A DNA stretch of 64,000 bases from an uncultured Flavobacteriales bacterium (GTDB lineage Bacteria; Bacteroidota; Bacteroidia; Flavobacteriales_D; Sanyastnellaceae), in contig CALCNZ010000107.1 in assembly GCA_937897625.1 (NCBI GenBank), positions 1 to 64,000 on the forward strand, read 5' to 3'. A model generated the notes under the pieces. That model ran no database searches and was not told the DNA's origin. It saw only the letters and a program-made list of their open reading frames with translations. Below are positions 53,005 through 61,517 of the stretch, one piece after another. Position 1 is the first letter of the stretch, and the number at the start of each line of letters is the position of its first letter. A program made the position numbers and the translations under genes.

Positions 53005-53982
53005 ATGGCACGCGTATTAACAGGCATTCAAAGCACAGGAACACCGCATTTAGGTAATGTGTTAGGAGCTATTGCTCCGGCAATTGAAATGAGTAATCAC
53101 CCCTCTAACGAGGCGTATTTATTCATTGCGAATTTCCACACCCTTACCCAAATCAAGAATGCGGAAGAGATTCGAAACAACACCTACAGTGTTGCTGCTG
53201 CCTGGTTAGCGTGTGGTTTCAACACAGATAAAAATGTGTTCTACAGACAAAGCGATGTTCCTGAAGTTACAGAGCTTGCTTGGTATTTGAACTGCTTCAC
53301 GCCGTTTCCCATGTTGGCGAATGCGCACAGTTTTAAAGACCGTCAAGATCGCTTGAAAGAAGTGAATGCAGGCTTATTTACCTATCCGGTATTAATGGCT
53401 GCAGACATCTTGTTGTACGACGCAAACGTTGTTCCCGTAGGAAAAGATCAGCTTCAACATTTAGAAATTACACGCGACATTGCTTCTGCATTCAATCATC
53501 AAATGGGCGAAACGTTTGTGTTGCCCGATTCAAAAGTGAACGAAGCAACCATGTATGTTCCGGGAACAGACGGACAAAAAATGAGCAAGAGTTATGGCAA
53601 CTACATCAACATTTTTCTTCCTGAAAAAGAGTTGAAAGATGTCATTAACAAGAACATTGTTACCGACGCTACCACGCTGGAAGATCCGAAAGATCCGAAT
53701 GCCAACAGCATTTGTGCACTGCACGAACTCATTGCTGGAAGCGCTGAAGCGGCTGTTCTTCGCGAAAAATTAATGGCTGGAAATTTCGGATGGGGACATG
53801 CGAAGAAAGAATTGCTTAGTGCTATTCTAACGCGTTTCGAAGCGGAAAGAAAAAGTTACTTCGAGTACATTTCAGACTTCTCTTCACTTGAAAATATATT
53901 GAAACAGGGCGGAGAAAAAGCGCGCGTTACAGCGTCAAACACATTGGATCGCGTTCGCAAAAATTTAGGTTATTCCGTATAG
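53005..53982 (+). CDS. trpS: Tryptophanyl-tRNA synthetase
   Basis: Class I aminoacyl-tRNA synthetase. The HIGH-type motif is in STGTPHLGNVLGA near residue 14, and the KMSKS motif is in PGTDGQKMSKSYGNYI near residue 195. VLMAADILLYDANVVPVGKDQLQHLEITRDIA is a hallmark of TrpS. The length of 325 residues is normal. A TTTCTTTG sequence at 52980-52987, one mismatch from TAnnTTTG, lies 17 nt before the ATG and might be its promoter. Confidence 0.97.
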   Translation: MARVLTGIQSTGTPHLGNVLGAIAPAIEMSNHPSNEAYLFIANFHTLTQIKNAEEIRNNTYSVAAAWLACGFNTDKNVFYRQSDVPEVTELAWYLNCFTPFPMLANAHSFKDRQDRLKEVNAGLFTYPVLMAADILLYDANVVPVGKDQLQHLEITRDIASAFNHQMGETFVLPDSKVNEATMYVPGTDGQKMSKSYGNYINIFLPEKELKDVINKNIVTDATTLEDPKDPNANSICALHELIAGSAEAAVLREKLMAGNFGWGHAKKELLSAILTRFEAERKSYFEYISDFSSLENILKQGGEKARVTASNTLDRVRKNLGYSV

Positions 53983-54022
53983 CACTTCGTTTCGTATCTT
54001 TCGATTCTAAACCAATCCAACC

Positions 54023-54769
54023 GTGCACTACATACTAGCGCCTATATATTTCATTTATAAACTTTGGATAGGTTTAGTTTTTTGGGCTACCCTTATTATT
54101 CTTTACATTCCATTTGTTTGGGTCTACAAAAAGAGAGAAAGACACGTGAAGGCCTTTGCATTGAAACGCTTCTGGGGAAAGCTCATTCGCAAATGCATCT
54201 TTTGTCCAATCGAAGTCACGTTTGAAGCGCCACTTCCGGAAGGTTCTTTCATTATTGCATCGAATCACAGCAGCTACCTCGACACTGTTTTCATGTATGA
54301 AGCCATTGGCAGAAATTTTCTATTTGTTGGAAAGGGCGAGTTGTTAAGCTGGCCGTTGTTTTCTTTGTTTTTCCGAAAACAAGACATTCCCATTCGTCGC
54401 GGACAGACCAAGGCAGCACTTGTGGCAATGGAGCGTGTGGCAAAAAGTTTACGCAACGACATGAGCGTGGCTATTTATCCGGAAGGTACCATTCCTGACG
54501 ACGCGCCCAAGTTACTTCCATTTAAAAACGGAGCATTCAAAGTTGCTATTGAGCAGCAAACGCCCATTGTTCCTGTTACGTGGCATTCGAATTATAAAGT
54601 GTTGTTAGATCCCGCAAAGTTTTTTCAATACTCCCTTCCACATAAAATAAAAGTAACCGTGCATGCGCCAATTGCTACGGCAGGGTTAACTGCTTCCGAT
54701 TTATTACCTTTGCGCTCTCAAGCGTTTGAAACCATTCAACGCGAATTGAATAAAACACATGAAAGTTGA
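54023..54769 (+). CDS. plsC: 1-acylglycerol-3-phosphate acyltransferase family protein
   Basis: A membrane-bound acyltransferase of phospholipid synthesis that acylates lysophosphatidic acid. An N-terminal hydrophobic pair (FIYKLWIGLVFWATLIILYI) precedes the motif I sequence SNHSSYLDT (HxxxxD), DIPIRRG and the motif III YPEGTIPDD. The length of 248 is usual. The start is a GTG at 54023; the reading frame has no better start. The 3' end overlaps gatC by 11 bp, so the two are cotranscribed. Confidence 0.93.
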   Translation: MHYILAPIYFIYKLWIGLVFWATLIILYIPFVWVYKKRERHVKAFALKRFWGKLIRKCIFCPIEVTFEAPLPEGSFIIASNHSSYLDTVFMYEAIGRNFLFVGKGELLSWPLFSLFFRKQDIPIRRGQTKAALVAMERVAKSLRNDMSVAIYPEGTIPDDAPKLLPFKNGAFKVAIEQQTPIVPVTWHSNYKVLLDPAKFFQYSLPHKIKVTVHAPIATAGLTASDLLPLRSQAFETIQRELNKTHES

Positions 54770-55049
54770 TGTTGCCACCGTTCGTCGCCTAGCTGAATTA
54801 AGCAAGCTGTCTTTTTCTGAAAACGAAGAAACAGAGATGGTAGACGGGTTGAACGAAATGATTGCATTTGTAGATAAGCTTAAAGAGCTTGACACCGCAG
54901 ATGTAGAGCCTCTCGTGTTTATGACCGACGAAACCAACGTTCTTCGTGAAGATGTTGTTGAAGCTCCAATTACACAAGCGGAAGCCTTAAAAAACGCACC
55001 TTCAAAAGACATGTATTACTTCCGTGTTCCTAAAGTCATTAAACAATAA
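54759..55049 (+). CDS. gatC: Aspartyl/glutamyl-tRNA amidotransferase subunit C
   Basis: A 96-residue subunit that stabilises GatA and GatB in the tRNA-dependent amidotransferase. The family pattern is clear: VATVRRLAELSKLSFSENEE, LNEMIAFVDKLKELDTADVEP, and LREDVVEAPITQAEAL near the C-terminus with YYFRVPKVI at the end. It overlaps plsC by 11 bp and is 3 bp from a glycosyltransferase gene. Its partner gatA lies about 14 kb away in the window. Confidence 0.96.
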   Translation: MKVDVATVRRLAELSKLSFSENEETEMVDGLNEMIAFVDKLKELDTADVEPLVFMTDETNVLREDVVEAPITQAEALKNAPSKDMYYFRVPKVIKQ

Positions 55050-55052
55050 TTC

Positions 55053-55793
55053 ATGCATCCGTTTAAAAAGCTTTCTATACTTATTCCTGCATACAACGAG
55101 GGAAGAACCATTCATCTTATTCTTGATCGCATTGGTGAAGTTCAATTGGTGAACAACATTGAAATGGAAATCGTGATTGTGAACGATGCATCTACAGACA
55201 ACACTGTGGAGGCTATTGAATCATACATTGCTGCTCATCCCGAGCGTACGTTCAACTTTTACTCACAACCCTTCAATCAAGGAAAGGGAGCAGCTTTACA
55301 CAAAGCTATTGAGATTGCAACGGGAGATTATATTTTAGTTCAAGACGCAGATTTGGAATACGATCCAGACGAGTACAACGATTTGTTGAAGCCTGTTTTC
55401 AAAGATGGAGCAGACGTGGTGTATGGTTCTCGTTTCATGGGCGGAAATCCTCACCGTATCCTGTTCTTCTGGCACAGCATCGGGAACAAGCTCTTAACCT
55501 TCGCAAGCAACGCATTTACCAATCTGAATTTGACAGATATGGAAACGTGCTACAAACTTATTCGTACAGACATTGCACAGAATTTATTGTTGTGTGAAAA
55601 ACGCTTTGGCTTCGAACCAGAAATAACTGCGAAGCTCTCAAGAATTCCAAACATTCGAATCTACGAAGTTGGAATTTCATACTACGGAAGAACCTACGAA
55701 GAGGGTAAAAAGATTGGTTGGAAAGACGGCGTTCGCGCGTTTTGGTGCATCGCGAAATACAATATCTGGAGCCGCAAAGCCACAAAGGGCTAG
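55053..55793 (+). CDS. Family 2 glycosyltransferase (dolichyl-phosphate mannosyltransferase-like)
   Basis: A 246-residue GT-A fold enzyme. [21 protein letters not shown] opens the nucleotide-binding domain, [16 protein letters not shown] follows, and [19 protein letters not shown] contains the DxD-like motif. [10 protein letters not shown] and [16 protein letters not shown] match the DPM1/polyprenyl-phosphate glycosyltransferase subgroup. There is no transmembrane tail. It probably transfers a sugar to a lipid carrier for glycan or protein glycosylation; the donor is unknown. It follows gatC by 3 bp. Its 3' end faces gldH across a short palindromic repeat. Confidence 0.9.
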   Translation: MHPFKKLSILIPAYNEGRTIHLILDRIGEVQLVNNIEMEIVIVNDASTDNTVEAIESYIAAHPERTFNFYSQPFNQGKGAALHKAIEIATGDYILVQDADLEYDPDEYNDLLKPVFKDGADVVYGSRFMGGNPHRILFFWHSIGNKLLTFASNAFTNLNLTDMETCYKLIRTDIAQNLLLCEKRFGFEPEITAKLSRIPNIRIYEVGISYYGRTYEEGKKIGWKDGVRAFWCIAKYNIWSRKATKG

Positions 55794-55799
55794 ATTTTT

Positions 55800-55834
55800 C
55801 AAAAGGTGCTTCGCAAGGTCGCTAAGCGAAGAAG
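55800..55834. repeat. Short mini-palindrome array between the GT2 gene and gldH
   Basis: Three units of the 12-bp family, with AAGGTGCTTCGC and AAGGTCGCTAAGCGAAG, fill the 41-bp convergent junction between two stop codons. The AAGGTCGCTA-CGAAG core matches 15561-15577. Confidence 0.65.
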
Positions 55835-56299
55835 CTACTTCGATTTCGCTAAACGAAATCCGATGTCATAAATCCCTTCAACCGGATTGACGCGCATGGC
55901 TTGATGAATGGACACTTTGTAATGTCCTGAAAGCGGAAATTGTTTGCGTGATTTATAAATGATTCGGTTGTCGTAAAGGTCTCCCAATCCAGATTTTCCA
56001 TACCATTTTCCTTGCGCATCTGCCATTGGACATTCCAAGGTATCCACGGCTAATTTTCCATTTGGAAATTCCATTTCAATAAACACAAAAAGATTGCTGA
56101 ATTCGAACTGCTCTCCGTTTCTGATATCAATAAAAAAGTCGTGCAGACTTACAGTGTCTTGAATATCGAATTCGAAATTTGCCGACTGTTTGTTATCCCA
56201 AACGCCGCCCTCAATGGGCATGTTGCTTTCGTACACAAAATCATCGGCACATGAACTAAGAAGGAGCGTCAGACTTAAAAAGAAAACTATTCTCATCAT
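55835..56299 (-). CDS. gldH: Gliding motility lipoprotein GldH
   Basis: A 154-residue lipoprotein (MMRIVFFLSLTLLLSSC, lipobox LSSC) with the family pattern WDNKQSANFEFDIQDT, DFFIDIRNGEQFEFSNLFVF, the middle LECPMADAQGKWYGKSGLGDLYDNR, and a C-terminal VSIHQAMRVNPVEGIYDIGFRL. GldH is needed for gliding in Flavobacterium johnsoniae and its domain occurs widely in Bacteroidota, including non-gliders, so motility is not proven. The start overlaps the ricT stop by up to 4 bp (ATGATG). Confidence 0.94.
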   Translation of the reverse strand: MMRIVFFLSLTLLLSSCADDFVYESNMPIEGGVWDNKQSANFEFDIQDTVSLHDFFIDIRNGEQFEFSNLFVFIEMEFPNGKLAVDTLECPMADAQGKWYGKSGLGDLYDNRIIYKSRKQFPLSGHYKVSIHQAMRVNPVEGIYDIGFRLAKSK

Positions 56300-57594
56300 T
56301 CTTTTGGGCCTTGATTCGGATTGTTTGGTTTGCCTTTGAAGCGGTTGGATCTGTTACCGTTTCCTTGAGGTCTATTGCCTTCTTTCGGCTTCGGTCCTGT
56401 AGTGCTCTGAGGGTTGGTATTGTTTCCGCCTGCGGGTGCTGGTCTGTTCGCATTTCCACCAGGCTTGTTGTTACGATTACGGTTGTTATTGTTCGGCTTA
56501 CGCTTTTTATTATCGAAACGAGTTAAACTGTCTTGTCCAACAACCTCAGCAAATTCAACACTTTCAACAACCTCTTTCTCTTCAATAAACGTTTGAACTT
56601 CACCAATCACTTCACCGCGTTTGTTCTTTTCAATTATGTCCTTTACCACATCTGCAGAAAGCGCAAACGGGCCATCTGCGTGCTGACCTTCGATGGTGTA
56701 ATAAATGACTTGCTTGAAAATATCTGTTTTGAAATGCGTTGCAATTCCTTTCGGAAGTTTCAATTTCACGTGTGTTGGAGGAAGCATACGAACGGCTTCA
56801 ACGTATTGATCGAGTTCGTAATTCAAACAGCATTTCAGCTTTCCACATTGACCGGCTAATTTACCTGGATTCAGCGAAAGCTGCTGATAGCGAGCTGCGC
56901 CGGTAGACACCGATCTGAAATCGGTTAACCATGTAGAGCAGCAAAGCTCTCTTCCACACGAGCCTATTCCGCCTAAGCGTCCTGCTTCAAGACGAAGTCC
57001 TATCTGGCGCATTTCAATGCGCACCTTGAACTCTTCAGCATACTTGCGAATGAGTTCACGAAAATCTACACGGTCATCGGCCGTGTAGTAGAATATCGCG
57101 CGGGTTTTATCTCCTTGATATTCCACGTCGCTAATCTTCATTTGAAGACCCAACTCGCGCGAAATCTCGCGTGAGCGAATCATGGTGCTCGTTTCCAACT
57201 GACGCGCAGCTTGCCACGTATCGAAGTCCGATTGCTCTGCCTTTCGAAGCACGCGCTTCAATTCGTAGTTGTCCTTAACGTCTCTGCGATTCATTTGAAC
57301 ACGAACCAACTCACCCGCTAAAGAAACAATGCCAACATCGTAACCAGTAGAAGCTTCAACGGCAATTACATCACCTTGAAACAACTCTAAATTTCCTTTT
57401 CTAAAAAATGCCTTACGACCATTTTTAAAACGCGCTTCTACAACGTCAAACGGCTTCAAGCCGTCTGCCAATGGAACTCCTGACAACCAATCGAAAACTT
57501 CCATCTTACCCGTACTGCAAGTACCGCAATTACCATTGCTCTTACAGCCGTTAGGAACGCCACCATCTTTACTTCCACAACTCGAACATCCCAT
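56296..57594 (-). CDS. ricT: PSP1/RicT-family regulatory iron-sulfur protein
   Basis: A 432-residue protein with a central PSP1 C-terminal domain: EVARF, the cluster-type Cys in GIGSCGRELCCSTWL and LAGQCGKLKCCLNYELD. It also has a Cys-rich N-terminus (CSSCGSKDGGVPNGCKSNG, then NCGTCSTG) and a long Asn/Gly/Pro/Arg-rich tail (about 365-432) that looks disordered. In Bacillus RicT (YaaT) forms an iron-sulfur complex affecting RNA processing and sporulation. The role in Bacteroidota is not established. It is upstream of, and overlaps, gldH. A TATATTTG box precedes it. Confidence 0.9.
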   Translation of the reverse strand: MGCSSCGSKDGGVPNGCKSNGNCGTCSTGKMEVFDWLSGVPLADGLKPFDVVEARFKNGRKAFFRKGNLELFQGDVIAVEASTGYDVGIVSLAGELVRVQMNRRDVKDNYELKRVLRKAEQSDFDTWQAARQLETSTMIRSREISRELGLQMKISDVEYQGDKTRAIFYYTADDRVDFRELIRKYAEEFKVRIEMRQIGLRLEAGRLGGIGSCGRELCCSTWLTDFRSVSTGAARYQQLSLNPGKLAGQCGKLKCCLNYELDQYVEAVRMLPPTHVKLKLPKGIATHFKTDIFKQVIYYTIEGQHADGPFALSADVVKDIIEKNKRGEVIGEVQTFIEEKEVVESVEFAEVVGQDSLTRFDNKKRKPNNNNRNRNNKPGGNANRPAPAGGNNTNPQSTTGPKPKEGNRPQGNGNRSNRFKGKPNNPNQGPKE

Positions 57595-57613
57595 GTTTTC
57601 TATTTTATATTCT

Positions 57614-57621
57614 CAAATATA
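57614..57621 (-). promoter_or_regulatory. -7 box of the ricT-gldH promoter
   Basis: TATATTTG on the minus strand, an exact TAnnTTTG match, 19 nt before the ricT ATG and just after the mutS stop. Confidence 0.5.
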
Positions 57622-57625
57622 CAAA

Positions 57626-60247
57626 TTAGCTTCCCACTATCTTCTTGATCTCGTTCAACTTGAACAAAGCTTCAACCGGGGTTAACGTATTGATATCTAT
57701 TTTTTCTACTTCTTTTTTAATCTGAACCAAGGTCGGATCATCGAGTTGAAAAAAGCTCAATTGCATTTTTTCTTCTCCTTGAACACTAACCGTTTTTCCT
57801 TTGCCCGCAGGGGCTTCGCCTCTTTTTGTTTCCAATTGATGAAGCATATCGTTTGCGCGATTCACAACCGTTTTGGGCATTCCCGCCAACTGCGCCACGT
57901 GAATTCCAAAGCTGTGATTGCTTCCACCTTCTTGCAACTTCCTTCTGAAAACAATTTTTCCTTTCGCTTCAGAAACCGATACGTTGAAGTTTTTTATGCG
58001 CGGAAATAAATTCGTCATATCATTCAACTCATGGTAATGCGTCGCGAAAAGAGTCTTCGCTCTGAACTGCGAATGCTCGTGCAGGTATTCCGCAATGGCC
58101 CAAGCAATAGATACACCGTCATAGGTAGAAGTTCCTCTTCCAATCTCATCGAGTAGAATTAAACTGCGATCACTCAAGTTATTCAAGATGCTCGCGGTTT
58201 CGTTCATTTCAACCATGAACGTAGACTCACCCGCACTCATGTTGTCGTTCGCCCCCACACGTGTAAAGACTTTGTCTACAATGCCCATTTTCACACGCTT
58301 TGCAGGAACATAAGATCCCATCTGAGCCATAAGCACAATAAGCGCTGTCTGGCGCAACACAGCAGACTTACCCGACATGTTCGGTCCGGTAATCATCATA
58401 ATCTGTTGCGAGTCTCTATCGAGGGTAATGTCGTTCGCGATATACGGATCGTTTGGCGGAAGGCGCAATTCAATAATGGCGTGTCTTCCTTGTTCAATTT
58501 CTAACTTATTCTCTTCCGTAAACTCAGGTGCACAATATTTATTCGCCACTGCAACCGTTGCGAAAGAGGCCAACGCGTCAATCTCTGCAAGCACACGAGC
58601 GTTCAACTGCATGCTCACCAAATGCGGCAACGTTTCTTCAATCAACGATTGATAAATCTGATTTTCTAAAATTGAAATCTTGTCTTCCGCACCGGTAATT
58701 TTCGCTTCGTATTCCTTCAACTCGGGTGTAATGTATCGCTCCGCTTGCGTTACCGTTTGCTTACGAATCCATTCCGGTGGAACCTTATCCTTGTGCGTGT
58801 TGCGCACTTCCAAATAATATCCGAAGACATTGTTGAACGCAATCTTCAAGGAAGGAATTCCTGTGCGTTCGCTTTCACGTTCTTGCACCATTTGCAAATA
58901 GTCTTTTCCAGACTTTTGCAAATTGCGCAATTCATCCAATTCAGCATTTACGCCTTCGGCAATAACAGAGCCTCTGTTCAAGGCAAGTGGCGCTTCCGGA
59001 TTTATCTTTTCAAATATGTTATTGCACCACTCGGTCAAGGGTTTCAAAACATTGAACAAAGCTTGTATCTCCTTGCTGGTCGACTTCGATCCCAAGGATT
59101 GAATATGCTCTGCCGTTTGCATGCCTTTGGCCAATTGCAGAAGTTCGCGTGGATTCACGCGACCCGTTGCAATCTTCGAAGCCAACCGCTCCATGTCGCC
59201 AATGGTGTTCAAATGCAAACGAGTCTCGGCCAACAGTTCTGCGTTCTTGACAAAACTTCCAACGACAAACTGACGTTTTTCAATTTGTGAAATGTCTTTC
59301 AGCGGCATAAGCACCCAACGACGCAGAAGTCGCGCTCCCATGGGTGTGCTCGTGTGATTAAGCGTGTAAAACAACGTTGCTGTCTCGTCGTAATTCGAAT
59401 GCACCAACTCTAAATTGCGAATGGTGAAACGGTCTAACCAAACAAACGTGTCTTCTTCAATGCGTGAGATTTTTTGAATATGCTGCGTCTTGTGGTGCTG
59501 CGTATCTTTCAAATAATGCAAAACGGCACCTGCAGCAATAACACCGAGCTTTAGCTCTTCAACACCGAAACCTTTAAGCGATTTCGTATCGAATTGCTTT
59601 TGCAAAACTTCTTTCGCGTAGTCCAATGAGAACACCCATTCGTCTACGCGAAACGTAAACCACTTCGTATCTCCGAATGCTTCGCGGAACTGCTGGTCTT
59701 CATGTTTTTGAAACAATACTTCGTTCGGACGAAAGCTCTGAAGCAATTTATTAATGTGGGAAGTACTTCCTTCCGCCAAATAAAATTCACCGGTGGAAAT
59801 ATCTAAAAAACTCACCCCCGCTTGCTGATCGCGCATCACAACAGCCGCCAAAAATTGGTTGTTCGAACTGTCGTAGGTTTTCTCGTTATAGCTCACCGCA
59901 GGTGTTACCAATTCGGTCACTCCGCGCTTCACAATTTTCTTCGTAAGCTTTGGATCTTCGAGCTGATCGCAAATAGCTACGCGGTTTCCAGCGCGAACCA
60001 ACTTCGGCAAATAAGTGTCTAACGAATGATGCGGAAAGCCTGCTAACTCAATGTAAGCAGCCGCTCCATTCTTTCGCTTGGTTAGTGTAATTCCTAAAAT
60101 GCGTGCAGCCGCAATCGCGTCTGAACCGAAGGTTTCATAAAAATCGCCCACACGAAACAACAAGAGCGCATCTGGATATTGCGCCTTAATCTCGTTGTAT
60201 TGTTTCATGAGTGGTGTTTCCACCACAGTCGATTTTTCTTCGGTCAT
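57626..60247 (-). CDS. mutS: DNA mismatch repair protein MutS
   Basis: An 873-residue mismatch recognition ATPase. The N-terminal domain has PLMKQYNEIKAQYPDALLLFRVGDFYETFG with the Phe-x-Glu wedge (FYE). The C-terminal ATPase has Walker A in MITGPNMSGKSAVLRQ, Walker B in ILLDEIGRGTSTYDG and the ATHYHEL switch. A PEx-like dimerisation tail ends VEALFKLNEIKKIV. Length and motifs are those of MutS1, not MutS2. It is 1 bp after clpX, so the genes are cotranscribed; the link between the functions is not obvious. Confidence 0.98.
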   Translation of the reverse strand: MTEEKSTVVETPLMKQYNEIKAQYPDALLLFRVGDFYETFGSDAIAAARILGITLTKRKNGAAAYIELAGFPHHSLDTYLPKLVRAGNRVAICDQLEDPKLTKKIVKRGVTELVTPAVSYNEKTYDSSNNQFLAAVVMRDQQAGVSFLDISTGEFYLAEGSTSHINKLLQSFRPNEVLFQKHEDQQFREAFGDTKWFTFRVDEWVFSLDYAKEVLQKQFDTKSLKGFGVEELKLGVIAAGAVLHYLKDTQHHKTQHIQKISRIEEDTFVWLDRFTIRNLELVHSNYDETATLFYTLNHTSTPMGARLLRRWVLMPLKDISQIEKRQFVVGSFVKNAELLAETRLHLNTIGDMERLASKIATGRVNPRELLQLAKGMQTAEHIQSLGSKSTSKEIQALFNVLKPLTEWCNNIFEKINPEAPLALNRGSVIAEGVNAELDELRNLQKSGKDYLQMVQERESERTGIPSLKIAFNNVFGYYLEVRNTHKDKVPPEWIRKQTVTQAERYITPELKEYEAKITGAEDKISILENQIYQSLIEETLPHLVSMQLNARVLAEIDALASFATVAVANKYCAPEFTEENKLEIEQGRHAIIELRLPPNDPYIANDITLDRDSQQIMMITGPNMSGKSAVLRQTALIVLMAQMGSYVPAKRVKMGIVDKVFTRVGANDNMSAGESTFMVEMNETASILNNLSDRSLILLDEIGRGTSTYDGVSIAWAIAEYLHEHSQFRAKTLFATHYHELNDMTNLFPRIKNFNVSVSEAKGKIVFRRKLQEGGSNHSFGIHVAQLAGMPKTVVNRANDMLHQLETKRGEAPAGKGKTVSVQGEEKMQLSFFQLDDPTLVQIKKEVEKIDINTLTPVEALFKLNEIKKIVGS

Positions 60248-60248
60248 A

Positions 60249-61478
60249 TTACGCCACGTTCAATTGACTCAATTTTGAACTTTCAAATTTCTCACGGGCA
60301 TAAGCCAGCGTTACTTTAAATTCTTTTTCTTCGGTTTGATTTGGAATTTCAAACATTAAATCCAACAAGATTGCTTCGCAGATTGAACGCAATCCGCGCG
60401 CACCCAGCTTGTATGTCATTGCCTTTTCCACAATGTAATCCAACACCTGCTTTTCGAAGGAAAGCTTTACGCCGTCCATTTCGAACAACTTCACGTACTG
60501 CTTCACCAATGCGTTCTTCGGCTCGGTTAGAATTCTTCTCAATGCCGATTCGTCCAATGGATTCAAGAAGGTCAACACTGGGAAACGACCAATCAATTCC
60601 GGAATTAATCCGAACTGCTTCAAATCGGCTGGAGCAATGTATTGCAACCATCCGCCTTGTTCTTCAACGGTCTTCGCATTGCGATAACCGATACTTGAAG
60701 TGTTCATGCGACGCTCAATGTGTTTCTCAATGCCATCGAAAGCACCACCACAAACGAACAAAATATTCTTGGTGTCAATTTGAATCATCTTCTGCTCCGG
60801 ATGTTTTCTTCCGCCTTGCGGTGGAACACTCACCGTAGCACCTTCCAACAATTTCAACAACGCTTGTTGAACACCCTCACCACTTACATCACGCGTAATG
60901 CTCGGGTTGTCGCTCTTGCGTGCGATCTTATCTATTTCATCAATGAATACAATTCCGCGTTCTGCTTTTTGCACATCGAAGTCAGCACTTTGAAGCAATC
61001 GTGAAAGAATGCTCTCCACATCTTCACCAACGTAGCCGGCTTGAGTAAGCACCGTTGCATCTGCAATGCAGAACGGAACGTTCAACATTTTCGCAATGGT
61101 TTTTGCCAAAAGTGTTTTACCTGTTCCGGTTTCACCGACTAAAACAATATTCGATTTTTCAATCTCCACTTCATCGTCTTGCTTCCCTGCCGCATGTTGC
61201 GCCAAACGCTTGTAGTGATTGTACACCGCAACGCTCAACACCTTTTTGGCTTCGTCTTGACCAATGATGTATTCATTCAGAAAATCTCTAATCTGAATTG
61301 GCTTCATTAATTCCGAAGTGCTAAATTCTTCTTTCGGAACTACAACTTCTTCTTTTACAATTTCGTTGGCTTGTCTCGCACAATCGTCGCATATGTGTCC
61401 AGAAACACCCGCTATGAGCACATTCACCTCACTCTTTTTTCTACCACAAAACGAGCAATTAATCTCTTGTTTAGCCAT
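60249..61478 (-). CDS. clpX: ATP-dependent Clp protease ATP-binding subunit ClpX
   Basis: A 409-residue AAA+ unfoldase that feeds substrates to ClpP. The N-terminal zinc domain has [20 protein letters not shown] and HICDDC (Cys4). Walker A is [15 protein letters not shown], Walker B is [13 protein letters not shown], and the pore loop is in VGEDVESIL and [28 protein letters not shown] closes the protein. The clpP gene is not adjacent. A TACCTTTG promoter box lies 16 nt before the ATG. It is followed at once by mutS. Confidence 0.97.
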   Translation of the reverse strand: MAKQEINCSFCGRKKSEVNVLIAGVSGHICDDCARQANEIVKEEVVVPKEEFSTSELMKPIQIRDFLNEYIIGQDEAKKVLSVAVYNHYKRLAQHAAGKQDDEVEIEKSNIVLVGETGTGKTLLAKTIAKMLNVPFCIADATVLTQAGYVGEDVESILSRLLQSADFDVQKAERGIVFIDEIDKIARKSDNPSITRDVSGEGVQQALLKLLEGATVSVPPQGGRKHPEQKMIQIDTKNILFVCGGAFDGIEKHIERRMNTSSIGYRNAKTVEEQGGWLQYIAPADLKQFGLIPELIGRFPVLTFLNPLDESALRRILTEPKNALVKQYVKLFEMDGVKLSFEKQVLDYIVEKAMTYKLGARGLRSICEAILLDLMFEIPNQTEEKEFKVTLAYAREKFESSKLSQLNVA

Positions 61479-61494
61479 CTTTAATTCTTTCCCA

Positions 61495-61502
61495 CAAAGG
61501 TA
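61495..61502 (-). promoter_or_regulatory. -7 box of the clpX-mutS promoter
   Basis: TACCTTTG on the minus strand, an exact TAnnTTTG match, 16 nt upstream of the clpX ATG. Confidence 0.55.
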
Positions 61503-61517
61503 AGGAAACTCGGCTGT

